Of a stretch of DNA of 64,000 nt, positions 16,531-26,102 are shown one piece after another; the stretch's first letter is position 1, and the number at the start of each line of letters is the position of its first letter. A program made the translations under genes and the position numbers. Location: contig NZ_QGDL01000009.1 in assembly GCF_003149245.1 (NCBI RefSeq), positions 62,001 to 126,000 on the forward strand, written 5' to 3'. Source of the DNA: Faecalicatena orotica. GTDB lineage: Bacteria; Bacillota; Clostridia; Lachnospirales; Lachnospiraceae. Under the pieces are notes generated by a model that had not been told where the DNA came from, ran no database searches, and saw only the letters and a list, made by a program, of their open reading frames with translations.

Positions 16531-16576
16531 GCTGTGCCGTCCATATTCTGCTATAAGGAATGTGGACGGCAGCAGC
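16531..16576. terminator. Hairpin between the protease and the AraC-GH39 gene
   Basis: GCTGTGCCGTCCATATTC (16531-16548) pairs with GAATGTGGACGGCAGCAGC (16558-16576) with one G-T and a one-base bulge. It lies between two convergent genes. Confidence 0.6.
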
Positions 16577-16579
16577 CTG

Positions 16580-19045
16580 TCAGGAGAGCTTTTCGATTAA
16601 AAGGAGCACTGCACCATGTACGGGAACGTCTTGTTCGATTAATAAATTTTCCTTTACCTGCTTCGTCTCAATGAATAATAGAGGGCCGTCCTTTGATTTC
16701 AAATATTTGTGAACGCTGCCACTGATGGAATCGGGATGCCCCATGTTCATCCAGGCATCGTATACGGAACCATGCAGCCTGTCGAGGAGATAGGCTTCTG
16801 TTTTATAATTGCCAGATTCCAGATTGAGTACCAGATTCAGTTTCAGCGTCTCTCCCTTTTCATAAATATTATATCTGTCAAAGCTGGACAGCAGATCCTT
16901 ATCCCCTGATAAAAAGGTCCTGCTGAAATAACAGTAATTATAGAATATAAACTGGTACTGTTCTCCTGAGCGGGTAATAATGTAGGAATCACCGCGGAAG
17001 ATCTCTTTATCCCCCAATTGATTTAAAAACCACAAACCTGTATAGGCTGGCTTTTTTAACCCGGCAGAAGTGAGAAAGCCGGGACCGCCGTAAAAAGTTT
17101 CCCCTGATGGAATAAGTTCGTTCGGGTAATCCTGCATTAGGGAATAGATAATTTCATCAATCTGCCGTGGCGCGTTCAGGTGGGTATGAAGAAGATAAGA
17201 AAGCATGAAAACGGTATCCCGGCAGTAATCCTGAGGATAGTCGTTAATGTTCCACTCTGAGGCAATCAGAGGTGCTGTGCACTGATTGCGCTGCATACAA
17301 TGAATGATTTTCAGTGTGGATTCATTAAAATAATTCTGACTGTCTGTGAAGTCCGCATCTGTCAAACCAGAAGGTGCATAATAATGATGATTAAGATTGA
17401 GTGGATTTGTAGGTGTGTATAAGTAGACATTCATAAAATCAAATTGAATGTGCTCTTCCCTGCAGTAAGTAAAAAAAGAATCCAGCCAATCTTCTTCATA
17501 ATCCGGCAGCAGGGCGGGAGAACCAATCTGCACCTGTGGGAGTATCTGGCGTATGGTCAGATATGTTTTTTTCATGAAACGGAAAAAATCATGTGCGGTT
17601 TCAGAAGTTCTCATGGCACCTTCTGACGGAAGAGACCAGACCTGGAATTTCCAACTGTTTACTTCCTGCCTGCCATAGCGCTCAATGCAGTGGGAACAGA
17701 AATCAGACAATATAAGGCCCCATTTTTTCCCGGAAGCCAGAATCGCATAATTCTGAGGCACAATCCCAAGCAGTTCACGTTTTGTAGCAAAGAATCCGCA
17801 GGATGGGCCAAACACAAAGAATGGTTTCAGTGAAAGATTACATATAAAGTCTAACAATTCATCTATTTCTTCCCAGAAATAGGTGTAGGTACCGTCTTTC
17901 GATTCTCTGCAGAAAAAAATGTCGTCGGAAAAGATTCCATAGAACCTTATATACTGGAATGGAATCTCTGCGGTCAGTTCACGGATTTCATTCTGTACCT
18001 TGCGATGCAGGCATAATGAAGCACTGCCGAGAAACAGCGTGCGGTTCCAGATCTGTTTCAGGGGCCAGTCCACAGCCGTTTTCAGGTTAAAACCGATATT
18101 GACAGTTCGGATTTCCTCATCCGGCAGTGTATATGGAACCTGTTTTCCGGGTGGAAAATCCTGAATCAGATTTTCTCTTGTAACGGGCTTTATAAGATCC
18201 GGGTCAGGGGATTTTTTTGAGCTTCGGTTCTTCGTGCGGTATTCGGAAGGGCTCTGTCCGAATTCTTTCTGAAACACCCGGCTGTAAGATTTCTGGGTGT
18301 TAAATCCATTGGCAAGTGCGATGTCTATAATCCTTTCTTCTGTATTACACAGCATGTCCAGTGATTTGTGGATACGAAGTCTGTTTACATAATCCAGAAA
18401 TCCGGTTCCCATGACCGTTTTAAAATATTTTGAGAGATAAGGTTTGCTTAAACTGAATTTTTCAGACAGCATGTCAAGGGTAATTGTCTCCGAATAATTT
18501 TCATTCAAATAGCTTAGTATGTTTATAATCCGGGTCCTTTTTTCATCTTTCTTAACGTACAACTCAGAAGTTTGCATGTTAATACAGGACTCGCACAATT
18601 CTATGAGAATATTAGTGATGCATGACATCGACAATAGCAGGAATGTGTCAGGTTTTTCTACCAATTGATAAAGCAGTGTATGGAGCTGGGCATAAATATT
18701 TTTATAAACGGTATGTTCTCTGTTGTTTAACGTATCCCTGTATTGAAAGGGATAATCTGTAATTCCCGGATAGAAGCGGGTAAAAGCAAGCAGGTCGATG
18801 TGTATGCATAAAATCCGGCTCTCGGATGAATAAGAGTTAATGTGATGTAGTTCCAGACTGTTTACAAAGAAAAAATCTCTCTGGTTCAGAATGTACTTCT
18901 TGTAATCCACAGAATATTCCACAGAACCTTTTAAAATAAAAACCAGTTCCAGTTCAGGATGAATGTGCTGTTCTTCCTGAGACGGGGATTTGATTTCTAT
19001 CCTATAGGGAAGATTTTGGCTTGATGAAATGATCTGTAAATCCAT
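16580..19045 (-). CDS. AraC-family regulator fused to a GH39-like domain, 821 aa
   Basis: Three parts are visible. Residues 1-150 are a cupin-type AraC sensor (HIHPELELVFILKGSVEY). Residues 165-280 carry two helix-turn-helix motifs (TLDMLSEKFSLSKPYLSKYF and IIDIALANGFNTQKSYSRVF, ending FGQSPSEYR). Residues about 300-815 resemble a glycoside hydrolase family 39 xylosidase-type TIM barrel, with the acid/base Glu of SEWN at residue 597. It lacks a signal peptide, so it is cytosolic and probably senses a sugar rather than degrading an extracellular one. RBS GAGGAGG precedes ATG 19045. It is divergent from the 11-gene PTS operon and is the obvious candidate regulator. Confidence 0.85.
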   Translation of the reverse strand: MDLQIISSSQNLPYRIEIKSPSQEEQHIHPELELVFILKGSVEYSVDYKKYILNQRDFFFVNSLELHHINSYSSESRILCIHIDLLAFTRFYPGITDYPFQYRDTLNNREHTVYKNIYAQLHTLLYQLVEKPDTFLLLSMSCITNILIELCESCINMQTSELYVKKDEKRTRIINILSYLNENYSETITLDMLSEKFSLSKPYLSKYFKTVMGTGFLDYVNRLRIHKSLDMLCNTEERIIDIALANGFNTQKSYSRVFQKEFGQSPSEYRTKNRSSKKSPDPDLIKPVTRENLIQDFPPGKQVPYTLPDEEIRTVNIGFNLKTAVDWPLKQIWNRTLFLGSASLCLHRKVQNEIRELTAEIPFQYIRFYGIFSDDIFFCRESKDGTYTYFWEEIDELLDFICNLSLKPFFVFGPSCGFFATKRELLGIVPQNYAILASGKKWGLILSDFCSHCIERYGRQEVNSWKFQVWSLPSEGAMRTSETAHDFFRFMKKTYLTIRQILPQVQIGSPALLPDYEEDWLDSFFTYCREEHIQFDFMNVYLYTPTNPLNLNHHYYAPSGLTDADFTDSQNYFNESTLKIIHCMQRNQCTAPLIASEWNINDYPQDYCRDTVFMLSYLLHTHLNAPRQIDEIIYSLMQDYPNELIPSGETFYGGPGFLTSAGLKKPAYTGLWFLNQLGDKEIFRGDSYIITRSGEQYQFIFYNYCYFSRTFLSGDKDLLSSFDRYNIYEKGETLKLNLVLNLESGNYKTEAYLLDRLHGSVYDAWMNMGHPDSISGSVHKYLKSKDGPLLFIETKQVKENLLIEQDVPVHGAVLLLIEKLS

Positions 19046-19134
19046 ACGGAACCTCCTCGAATTATTAGAGCTTGTCTTTGTATGACTGCATCAAAGTACA
19101 TGACATACTGCATGATATTATACATCTTATCAGT

Positions 19135-19157
19135 TTGTCCCGGATGAAGCCGGACAA
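19135..19157. promoter_or_regulatory. Inverted repeat in the AraC/PTS intergenic region
   Basis: TTGTCCCGG (19135-19143) and CCGGACAA (19150-19157) form a dyad with one bulged C. It lies in the 290-bp divergent region and could be an operator for the AraC-GH39 protein. The rest of the region is AT-rich, with a TATAAT near 19255 but no clear -35. Confidence 0.4.
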
Positions 19158-19335
19158 TTCTTAATTTATCATGTCCTTAAAATTAACCATATTTATTTTC
19201 GAATCGTCAAACAGAATTAAAAATAGGAAGAAAATAACAGAAAAAAGGAAAATAATATAATATTTAACATATATAATGAAAACAATCAATATAAAAACAG
19301 AAAAATAAAGAAATAATTGAAAAGGAGGCTGCATA

Positions 19336-20418
19336 ATGGAGGAAAGAATGAGGTTTGGAGTAATCACAGCTGCACATCAGGCGGAAGTGCATGAAAGGCC
19401 GCTCCCGCCTCTGGGGGATGATCAGGTTCTGCTCAGGATGGAAACATGCAATATCTGTACAACAGATTACGGTCTGTGGACCGGGGCAAGAAAAAATCAG
19501 CCAATGCCGATGGCCGGAGGACATGAAAATGCAGGGGTAATCATCAAAAAGGGGAAGAATGCAGGCAGTCATCTCAATATTGGCGACAGAGTCGGCCTGG
19601 TAGCTTATGAGAACTGCGGGCAGTGCAGGGAATGCAGGCTTGGCCATACTCTGGGCTGTACGAATATAGAGGACGACTGGGTACAGTCAGAGGACGGATA
19701 CTGGGGAGACTTTGGTTTTGCTAATTATTATGTGGCGGATGCGAGAAATGTGATCAAGTTTCACTCAGATATTCCTTTTGAAGAGATTGGATTTCTGGAG
19801 AATTTGTCCACAGTTATGCATGGGATCCGTATGCTGGATATCAAACCTTTTGAAACCGTTGTGGTGATCGGTGCGGGGACAATGGGACTCTTGAATGCAA
19901 TGGCAGCAAGGGCCTATGGTGCGGAGGTTCTGGTTACTGAGGTTGACGAAAAGAAAATAGCACGCGCAAAGGAAGAAGGATTTCCGGTGATTCATCCGGG
20001 GGAGGCAGGATATCAGGAGCAGATACGGGAATCTTTTAATGGCAGGGCGCTGAACTCCATTATTGTGGCGGCAGGCGTGACACCTGCGAACAGGCAGGCG
20101 CTAGAACTGGCCCAGATGGATACGAAGATTCTTTTCTTTGCAGCGGGATACCCGGCACCTGACCTCCCGGTTGGTTCGAATGAGATTCATTACAAAAGGC
20201 TGCGCCTGATGGGAACCTTCGGCGCGGAATTAAGTGATATTCAGATAGCGGCAGACCTGCTCGATTCCGGGCGTGTAAAAGTAAGTGGACTGATCGAGGC
20301 GCATTATCCTTTGGATGACATCCAGAAGGCTTATGAGGCCGCAAGTACTCCCGGGGCATACAGGGTAGCAGTTCATATGTGGAAGGATGAGGAGGAGTCA
20401 TTATGTACGTTACGATGA
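19336..20418 (+). CDS. Zinc-dependent alcohol/polyol dehydrogenase (MDR superfamily)
   Basis: A 360-residue medium-chain dehydrogenase. The catalytic zinc site is represented by CNICTTD (near residue 38) and GHENAG, the structural zinc by CGQCRECRLGHTLGC (near residues 100-114), and the Rossmann fold by VVVIGAGTMGLLNAMA (near residue 175). It would oxidise a polyol or reduce a keto sugar or sugar phosphate with NAD(P). RBS AAAGGAGG lies before ATG 19336. First gene of the PTS operon, overlapping the aldolase gene by 16 bp. The exact substrate is unknown; L-sorbose/sorbitol-type enzymes are the closest memory match. Confidence 0.88.
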   Translation: MEERMRFGVITAAHQAEVHERPLPPLGDDQVLLRMETCNICTTDYGLWTGARKNQPMPMAGGHENAGVIIKKGKNAGSHLNIGDRVGLVAYENCGQCRECRLGHTLGCTNIEDDWVQSEDGYWGDFGFANYYVADARNVIKFHSDIPFEEIGFLENLSTVMHGIRMLDIKPFETVVVIGAGTMGLLNAMAARAYGAEVLVTEVDEKKIARAKEEGFPVIHPGEAGYQEQIRESFNGRALNSIIVAAGVTPANRQALELAQMDTKILFFAAGYPAPDLPVGSNEIHYKRLRLMGTFGAELSDIQIAADLLDSGRVKVSGLIEAHYPLDDIQKAYEAASTPGAYRVAVHMWKDEEESLCTLR

Positions 20419-21302
20419 AGGAAATAGTAGACAGGGCTTATAAAGAAGGATATGGAGTACCGGCAGTACTGGGGGAAAATGAAACTTGCATTATTGCGGC
20501 AATCGGTGCGGCAGAAGAAACGAAATCTCCTTTGATTTTTATTAATTTTGTGGATACAATGCCAGATCCTTTCTTCTACTGCCGGATGGTAAAAACCTAT
20601 GCAGACCAGGCATCCGTACCGGTTGCACTCTGTCTGGACCACAGCCCCGATTTTGCAGATGCAGTGGCAGGAATACAGGCCGGATTTTCGGCAGTTATGA
20701 TTGACCGTTCCAGACTCCCGTTTGACGAGAATGCTAAAGAAGTAAAAGAACTGGTGCGTATAGCACATTCCGTCGGCGTCACGGTAGAGGCGGAACTGGG
20801 GCATGTGGGAGACGGGGAAAATTATGAAACAGACGGAAAGACTGCATTTACAGATCCTGACGAAGCACAGCGTTTTGTGGAGGAAACGGGAATCGACTGT
20901 CTTGCTGTCGCAGTGGGAACTGCACACGGGGCATACCGTGGAACACCGAAAATCCAGTTTGACAGGCTCAGAGAGCTCCATGAGCGGTGCAGTGTACCTT
21001 TAGTCCTGCACGGCGGTTCAGGCAGCGGGGACGAGAATATCTATAAAGCCTGCCAGAACGGGATTGCGAAAGTCAACTTTGCACGAGATATCGTGCAGGC
21101 TGGCTATGATGCCCTCATGGAAGCAAAACTTGAGGGGGACAGCATGTATGATTTCTTTGATGTAATCACAAATGGAATCAAAGAAAAAGTAAAACACTTT
21201 TTTGAAATTACTGGCTGCAAAGGAAAGGCCTGGTCCCAGATCCCGGAATTCGGGGTCCAGAAGCTTGGCCTTGAAGGCGGGAAAGAGCATGAAGATAAAT
21301 AA
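20403..21302 (+). CDS. Class II ketose-bisphosphate aldolase
   Basis: A 299-residue class II aldolase of the FbaA/GatY/KbaY group. Visible zinc ligands and active-site motifs are LDHSPDF (near residue 80), AELGHVGDGEN (near residue 133), AVGTAHGAYRGTPKI (near residue 180) and LVLHGGSGSGDENI (near residue 205). It splits a ketose 1,6- or 1-phosphate into dihydroxyacetone phosphate and an aldehyde. RBS GAGGAG before ATG 20403 lies within the upstream gene's end. In a PTS operon it is expected to cleave the phosphorylated, oxidised product of the imported sugar; the true substrate is inferred only as a ketose phosphate. Confidence 0.9.
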   Translation: MYVTMKEIVDRAYKEGYGVPAVLGENETCIIAAIGAAEETKSPLIFINFVDTMPDPFFYCRMVKTYADQASVPVALCLDHSPDFADAVAGIQAGFSAVMIDRSRLPFDENAKEVKELVRIAHSVGVTVEAELGHVGDGENYETDGKTAFTDPDEAQRFVEETGIDCLAVAVGTAHGAYRGTPKIQFDRLRELHERCSVPLVLHGGSGSGDENIYKACQNGIAKVNFARDIVQAGYDALMEAKLEGDSMYDFFDVITNGIKEKVKHFFEITGCKGKAWSQIPEFGVQKLGLEGGKEHEDK

Positions 21303-22497
21303 CGATCCGATTAAATGGGAAAGAGCAGATGAAGATTATGTCATATCATGTTACAGGGAGCTGCACCAGATTCCGGAGACAGGACTCTTTCTTCCCCAAA
21401 CAAAGGCTTACATAGTGAAAAAACTACAGGAAATGGGGCTTACACCCGTGCATTATGAGGGACACAGCAGTGTCAGTGCGAAGATTTGCGGAAGGGATGA
21501 AAGCCGGGTGATTCTGCTTCGTGCCGATATGGACGGACTTGAGATGGCAGAGGAGACGGGGCTTCCATATGCATCAGCAAATGGAAACATGCACAGCTGC
21601 GGACATGATGCCCATATGGCGATGCTGCTCGGCGCGGCCCGGATTCTTATGCGGTACAGGCAGCGGATGAAGGGATGTGTAAGACTCTTATTTCAGGCGG
21701 GGGAAGAGGAACCGGGAGGGGCTGTCCTGCTGCTTGGCCAGGGGATTCTTGAAGGGCCTGTGGAGGCTGTATTCGGACAGCATGCAGGAAACCTTGCGGG
21801 ACTGCCAAAGGGGAATATCGGAGTGAAATCCGGTCCGGTGATGGCGGCAAAAGACAGTTTTTCCATTACAATTCATGGAAAAGGGTGTCACGGTGCGATG
21901 CCGGAACAGGGAATCGATCCTGTAGTAACTGCCGCTCAGATCATTCTGGCTTTGCAGACACTAATCAGCAGGGAGCGCAGAGGGACAGAACCGGCGGTGC
22001 TTACAGTTGGATCGGTACACGGTGGTACGGCTGACAACATCATTTCCGACAGCGTGGTCATGAGAGGGGCTTTGAGGACAACAGACAGCAAATTCAGGGC
22101 GTATATGGAAGAACGGATCGTTACGATCTGCACTAAGACTGCCGAAGCAATGCGCGCAGGCTGTGACATCCATTATAGCAGAGGGTATCCGGTACTGGAA
22201 AACGATCCGGCCTGTACTGCATTTTTCAGAGAACAGGCACAGCGGTTCTGGGGGAAAGAACAGGTATCGGAATTGGGAAGTGCGATACTTGCCAGTGATG
22301 ATATGGCCTGTTATCTGGAACAGTGCCCCGGTGTTTACTGGTTCTATCAGACTATTGAGCCGGAAAGCCCATATGGGAATCACCATCCCGGGTTTGTAAC
22401 GGATGAAACGTTATTGATGAAAGGTGCCGCCTTTCTGGCACATCTTTCAATGGAATGGTTTTTGAAGAAGGAGGATGGGAATTGTTTGCAGAAATAA
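21289..22497 (+). CDS. M20 family amidohydrolase (M20D type)
   Basis: A 402-residue metallohydrolase of the hippurate/IAA-amino acid hydrolase group. Motifs: LLRADMDGLEMAEETGLPYAS, MHSCGHDAHMAMLLGAA (metal-binding Cys and His) and FQAGEEEPGGA (catalytic Glu pair). These enzymes cut N-acyl or amide bonds of small conjugates in the cytosol. ATG 21289 is chosen since GGCGGGAAAG precedes it; the longer open frame lies inside the aldolase gene. It overlaps the aldolase by 14 bp. Presence in a sugar PTS operon suggests that the imported sugar bears an N-acyl or amino-acid group. Confidence 0.9.
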   Translation: MKINNDPIKWERADEDYVISCYRELHQIPETGLFLPQTKAYIVKKLQEMGLTPVHYEGHSSVSAKICGRDESRVILLRADMDGLEMAEETGLPYASANGNMHSCGHDAHMAMLLGAARILMRYRQRMKGCVRLLFQAGEEEPGGAVLLLGQGILEGPVEAVFGQHAGNLAGLPKGNIGVKSGPVMAAKDSFSITIHGKGCHGAMPEQGIDPVVTAAQIILALQTLISRERRGTEPAVLTVGSVHGGTADNIISDSVVMRGALRTTDSKFRAYMEERIVTICTKTAEAMRAGCDIHYSRGYPVLENDPACTAFFREQAQRFWGKEQVSELGSAILASDDMACYLEQCPGVYWFYQTIEPESPYGNHHPGFVTDETLLMKGAAFLAHLSMEWFLKKEDGNCLQK

Positions 22498-23381
22498 ACG
22501 GAGCAAGGATATTTTTTGATGTAGAAGGGAAGCAGTTTGTGCCGGAAGGCCCCGTTATGAAAGAAAAGCAGGTCTGTTTTGTCGTACACGGCGGGCCCGG
22601 CTGTGACCACGGGGATTACTGCCCGGTATTAAGCCCTCTCAGTGACTATATGCAGCTTGTTTATATCGACTACAGAGGAAACGGGAGAAGCGAAAGAACG
22701 AAAAAGGAAGAGTATACCCTTGATCAGAATGTAGAGGATATCGAGGGGCTCAGAAAATACCTCGGACTTGATAAAATCTACCTTCTGGGGCAGAGTTATG
22801 GCGGTTATGTAGGGCAGGCCTATGGAATCCGTTATCCGGAAAATTTAAGCGGACTTGTGCTGATCACTACGGCTTGTGATCATTCCGTCCACGAAAAAGG
22901 AATTGCGGAATTAGAAAAACTCGGGACGGAGGAACAAATACAGATGGGTAAAGACTATTTGTGGCACGGGACTTTTCCGAATAATGAAGAATATGACAGA
23001 TATTATAAGGTTTTTATGGACCTGTACTCTTATAAAGTAAGAACCGGGGAAGTAAGCAGAGAGGAGGCCGAGGAGGAGATCCGGCGGGGAATCCCGTCCT
23101 ATGAAGCGGTAAATCAATGGTTTGGCGGGGAACAGCTGACTTTTGATTTTCGGGAAGAACTTCACACGATCACCTGTCCAACATTGGTAATCGGAGGCAG
23201 GCATGACTGGGTGGCACCGGTTTCATTTACTTATGAGATTGCAGACCTGATTCCAAAAGGAAAGGCTGTCGTCATGGAAAACAGCAGTCATTCCGTGTTT
23301 ACAGATGAACCGGAGGAAACATTAAAGGAGATTATATCCTTCATTTTGGACCATGAGAAGCAAAAGGAGAAGGGAGTGTAA
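22482..23381 (+). CDS. Alpha/beta hydrolase of the proline iminopeptidase group (S33)
   Basis: About 299 residues. The S33 hallmarks are clear: VHGGPGCDHGDYC (oxyanion HGGPG), nucleophile elbow GQSYGGYVGQA, Asp in GGRHDWVAP and His in ENSSHSVFTDEP near the C-terminus. Such enzymes remove N-terminal proline or other residues from small peptides or hydrolyse related amides. TTG 22482 is preferred because AAGGAGG sits 7 nt upstream; ATG 22455 is the alternative. It overlaps the M20 gene by 16 bp. Together with that amidohydrolase it points to an amide-containing substrate. Confidence 0.85.
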   Translation: MFAEINGARIFFDVEGKQFVPEGPVMKEKQVCFVVHGGPGCDHGDYCPVLSPLSDYMQLVYIDYRGNGRSERTKKEEYTLDQNVEDIEGLRKYLGLDKIYLLGQSYGGYVGQAYGIRYPENLSGLVLITTACDHSVHEKGIAELEKLGTEEQIQMGKDYLWHGTFPNNEEYDRYYKVFMDLYSYKVRTGEVSREEAEEEIRRGIPSYEAVNQWFGGEQLTFDFREELHTITCPTLVIGGRHDWVAPVSFTYEIADLIPKGKAVVMENSSHSVFTDEPEETLKEIISFILDHEKQKEKGV

Positions 23382-23382
23382 A

Positions 23383-24372
23383 ATGAGATATAAACATTTT
23401 AAAAATGCAGATGTCAGAGTTTCCGTACTGGGACTGGGAAGCTGGGGGAATGGAGGGGCAGATGCACAGGGAAATAACTTCTACGGAAGATTTACAGAAG
23501 AAGACTGTCTGAAGGCGATGGATGTTCTGATTGGGGAAGGCGTTAATCTGATTGATACGGCCCCGGCTTATGGCTGGGGGAGTTCGGAAAGACTGGTTGG
23601 CAGAGGGGTAAAAGGAAAGAGAGATAAAGTATTGATTTCCACGAAATGCGGCCTGCTTCCTGACCCGGAAGAGGAGTGTATTAATTCGGCATCCTATCCG
23701 TCAGTAATCCGGCAGTGCGAAGAGTCTCTGAAAAACCTGCAGACAGACTACATAGACTTCTATTTTATACATGAACCGGATCGGGAAACACCTATAGAAG
23801 AGACAATGGGGGCTCTGGAAGAATTGAGGAGACAGGGGAAAATCAGATTCACCGGCCTGTCTAATTTTACAAAAGAGGAGACGGAAGAGGCGATGAAATA
23901 CGGAAGGATTGACGTGATCCAGCCATCCTTTTCCCTTTTAAACCAGACAAATAAAGAGATGATTCTGTGGGCAAAAGAACAGGGCATTGACACCATGTCA
24001 TACGGGACGCTGGGCGGAGGTATCCTGTCTGGTATTTACCGGCATATTCCAGAATTTGAAGAGAATGATATCCGGAATAATTTTTATTCTCTTTACTATA
24101 GGGAGCCGGTGTTTTCAAACATTATGAAGCTGCTGGAGACAATGGATGATATAGCGAAGGCCCATAACCGGCCGGTGTCGCAGGTGGCGGTCAACTGGAG
24201 CACACAGCAGCCATATATAGGGACAGCCCTGATTGGGGCGCATAATGCAGGTAAGGCAAAACGAAATTGTGAGGCTTTCGAGTGGACGCTTACGGATGAT
24301 GAGATCAGTAGAATTTCTCTGGAAGCGGAAAGGCTTGGGCTGACAATGCTGGAGCCGTCCTGGGATGAATAG
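23383..24372 (+). CDS. Aldo/keto reductase
   Basis: A 329-residue (alpha/beta)8 oxidoreductase. The catalytic tetrad is visible: Asp in LIDTAPAYG, Tyr in the same segment, Lys in ISTKCG and His in YFIHEPD. The NADP-binding end shows IGTALIGAHNAGKAKRNCEAF. It reduces a carbonyl or oxidises a sugar aldehyde. ATG 23383 follows AAGGAGAAGGGAG and lies 1 nt after the upstream stop; a longer frame from 23353 overlaps the previous gene. Its presence with the MDR dehydrogenase suggests a redox isomerisation of the imported sugar. Confidence 0.9.
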   Translation: MRYKHFKNADVRVSVLGLGSWGNGGADAQGNNFYGRFTEEDCLKAMDVLIGEGVNLIDTAPAYGWGSSERLVGRGVKGKRDKVLISTKCGLLPDPEEECINSASYPSVIRQCEESLKNLQTDYIDFYFIHEPDRETPIEETMGALEELRRQGKIRFTGLSNFTKEETEEAMKYGRIDVIQPSFSLLNQTNKEMILWAKEQGIDTMSYGTLGGGILSGIYRHIPEFEENDIRNNFYSLYYREPVFSNIMKLLETMDDIAKAHNRPVSQVAVNWSTQQPYIGTALIGAHNAGKAKRNCEAFEWTLTDDEISRISLEAERLGLTMLEPSWDE

Positions 24373-24385
24373 GAGGGAATGGACT

Positions 24386-24814
24386 ATGGAAAGCGTTTTT
24401 GATGCAGCTAAAATAAATCAGTCCCAGCCCGGAATATTACTGTTAAGCCACGGGCCTTATGCAAAGGCTCTCTTCGAGACAATGGAGCTAATTTATTCTG
24501 AAGTAGATAATGTGGCGGCTTTCTCGCTGGAAGAAGGGGATAATGTAGAAGAGTTTTATAAAAGTTTTGTAAAGGCGATGGAAAGTTATAAAAAAGGCTG
24601 TATCTGTCTGGTAGATCTGATGGGCGGAACACCCTGCAACCAGTTGAGAAAATACTCTCTGGTACAGAAGAAAGAGGTGTATGCGGTATTGGGAATGAAC
24701 CTGCCTATGCTCTTAAGTGCGGTAGAATTAAGGCAGGAGACTGATTCCCTGGCGGATATGGCGAAACAGCTCGTTCTGGACGGACAGGAGGGTATCATGA
24801 ACTTTAACGAGTAA
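24386..24814 (+). CDS. PTS EIIA component, mannose family
   Basis: A 142-residue EIIA(Man)-fold protein. The phosphorylated His is in LLLSHGPYAKALFETME (near residue 20), and LVDLMGGTPCNQLRKYS is the second family block. It accepts a phosphoryl group from HPr and passes it to EIIB. ATG 24386 follows AGGAGGG. EIIA is separate from EIIB, unlike the fused ManX. It is followed by IIB, IIC, IID, HPr and EI genes in order, which makes the operon a complete phosphotransferase system. Confidence 0.9.
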   Translation: MESVFDAAKINQSQPGILLLSHGPYAKALFETMELIYSEVDNVAAFSLEEGDNVEEFYKSFVKAMESYKKGCICLVDLMGGTPCNQLRKYSLVQKKEVYAVLGMNLPMLLSAVELRQETDSLADMAKQLVLDGQEGIMNFNE

Positions 24815-24833
24815 GAGGAAGGGGCGTAAAGGA

Positions 24834-25325
24834 ATGGCAAATATAGGATTAATCAGGATAGATTACCGACTGGTGCACGGACAGGTGGTAGTCAGGTGGA
24901 GCAAGGCGGTCCATCCGGACCGGATCGTAGTCATTGATGACGTGCTCTGTAAAGATGAGATGATGATGCTTGTATATAAAATGGCGGCGCCTAAGAATTA
25001 TGAATTCAGTCTTCTCGGGACCTCAGACTTTATTGAAAAATGGAAGGCAGATACATTTCAGGATGAAACCCTGCTTGTACTGTTCCAGACAGTAGAGTCC
25101 TGCTATAAAGCATTCGAAGAGGGAATGCCGATGGACAAAGTACAGCTTGGAAACTGCCCGAAGGAACCAGGAAAAACAGATGTGTGCAAATATATTTTTC
25201 TAAGTGATGCAGAGGCCGGGATGCTGGAAAAAATGAAGGAGAGCGGTGTCACGATCTGCATGCAGAATGTGCCGGACGACAGAGAACTGAAGTATTCTGT
25301 AATTGAGAAAAAGATGAAGAAGTAG
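24834..25325 (+). CDS. PTS EIIB component, mannose/fructose/sorbose family
   Basis: A 163-residue EIIB. The phosphohistidine lies in RIDYRLVHGQVVVRWSK near residue 15, the standard position. The rest (VIDDVLCKDEMM, LGNCPKEPGKTDVCKYIFLS) follows the family pattern. It transfers phosphate to the sugar during passage through IIC/IID. RBS AAGGGGCG precedes ATG 24834; 13 bp separate its stop from the IIC start. Confidence 0.92.
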   Translation: MANIGLIRIDYRLVHGQVVVRWSKAVHPDRIVVIDDVLCKDEMMMLVYKMAAPKNYEFSLLGTSDFIEKWKADTFQDETLLVLFQTVESCYKAFEEGMPMDKVQLGNCPKEPGKTDVCKYIFLSDAEAGMLEKMKESGVTICMQNVPDDRELKYSVIEKKMKK

Positions 25326-25338
25326 GGAGGGAATCTAT

Positions 25339-26085
25339 ATGACGTTGAAGCTCGCTATTATTTCCGGCATTATATATGGTTATGCCAATACGGAAATGTT
25401 CTATGTGCCGATGAATATATTCTGGCTGTGTGGTCTTGTACATGGCCTTATATTCGGCATTGTAACCGGTGATATTTCCACTGCTATGATTCTTGGCGGA
25501 CAGATTACCCTCCTGACGATCAGCCAGGTGGCATCCGGCGGGGTAGAGCCGTCGGATATCTGCCTTGCCTCATGTATTACGATTCCTCTGGCACTGATTA
25601 CAGGTATGGATGTTAAAACAGCCTTGCCGCTGTGTATCGCGGTGGGACTGATCGGCAATATGAATACCCCGTTTTTCTATTCAGTAAACAACTATATGGC
25701 CCATGTTGTGGATAAATATGTCGACAGAGGGGATATCAGGGGGATCAAAAGAATGACATGGCTGACTGCAGCCATTGATTTCGTAATCTCATTCCCATTT
25801 GCATTTATCGGTGTTTATTTTGGATCTACTGTTGTCATGGCACTTGTTGAGAAGATGCCGGAGTGGATTGTGAACGGGTTAAATGTAGCCGGTGGTATAC
25901 TGCCTGCAATTGGTATTATGGTAACGCTGAAGGTGATTGACCGGCCAAAGATGATTCCTGTATTCCTGATGGGATATTTCATGGTTATACTATTCGGAGT
26001 TTCTGTAATCGGGGCGGCCATTATGGGCGGCTGTGTTGTAGCGATTATGTGGAATGTGTCTGCTTTCAGAACGGAAAAGCAGTAG
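25339..26085 (+). CDS. PTS EIIC component, mannose family
   Basis: A 248-residue membrane protein with about seven hydrophobic segments. The family core GDISTAMILGGQITLLTISQVA and NMNTPFFYSVNNYMAHVVDKY are visible. It forms the translocation channel with IID. RBS GGGAGGG lies before ATG 25339. It ends 17 bp before the IID start. Confidence 0.9.
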   Translation: MTLKLAIISGIIYGYANTEMFYVPMNIFWLCGLVHGLIFGIVTGDISTAMILGGQITLLTISQVASGGVEPSDICLASCITIPLALITGMDVKTALPLCIAVGLIGNMNTPFFYSVNNYMAHVVDKYVDRGDIRGIKRMTWLTAAIDFVISFPFAFIGVYFGSTVVMALVEKMPEWIVNGLNVAGGILPAIGIMVTLKVIDRPKMIPVFLMGYFMVILFGVSVIGAAIMGGCVVAIMWNVSAFRTEKQ

Positions 26086-26102
26086 AGAGGGTAGGTGGAA
26101 AT

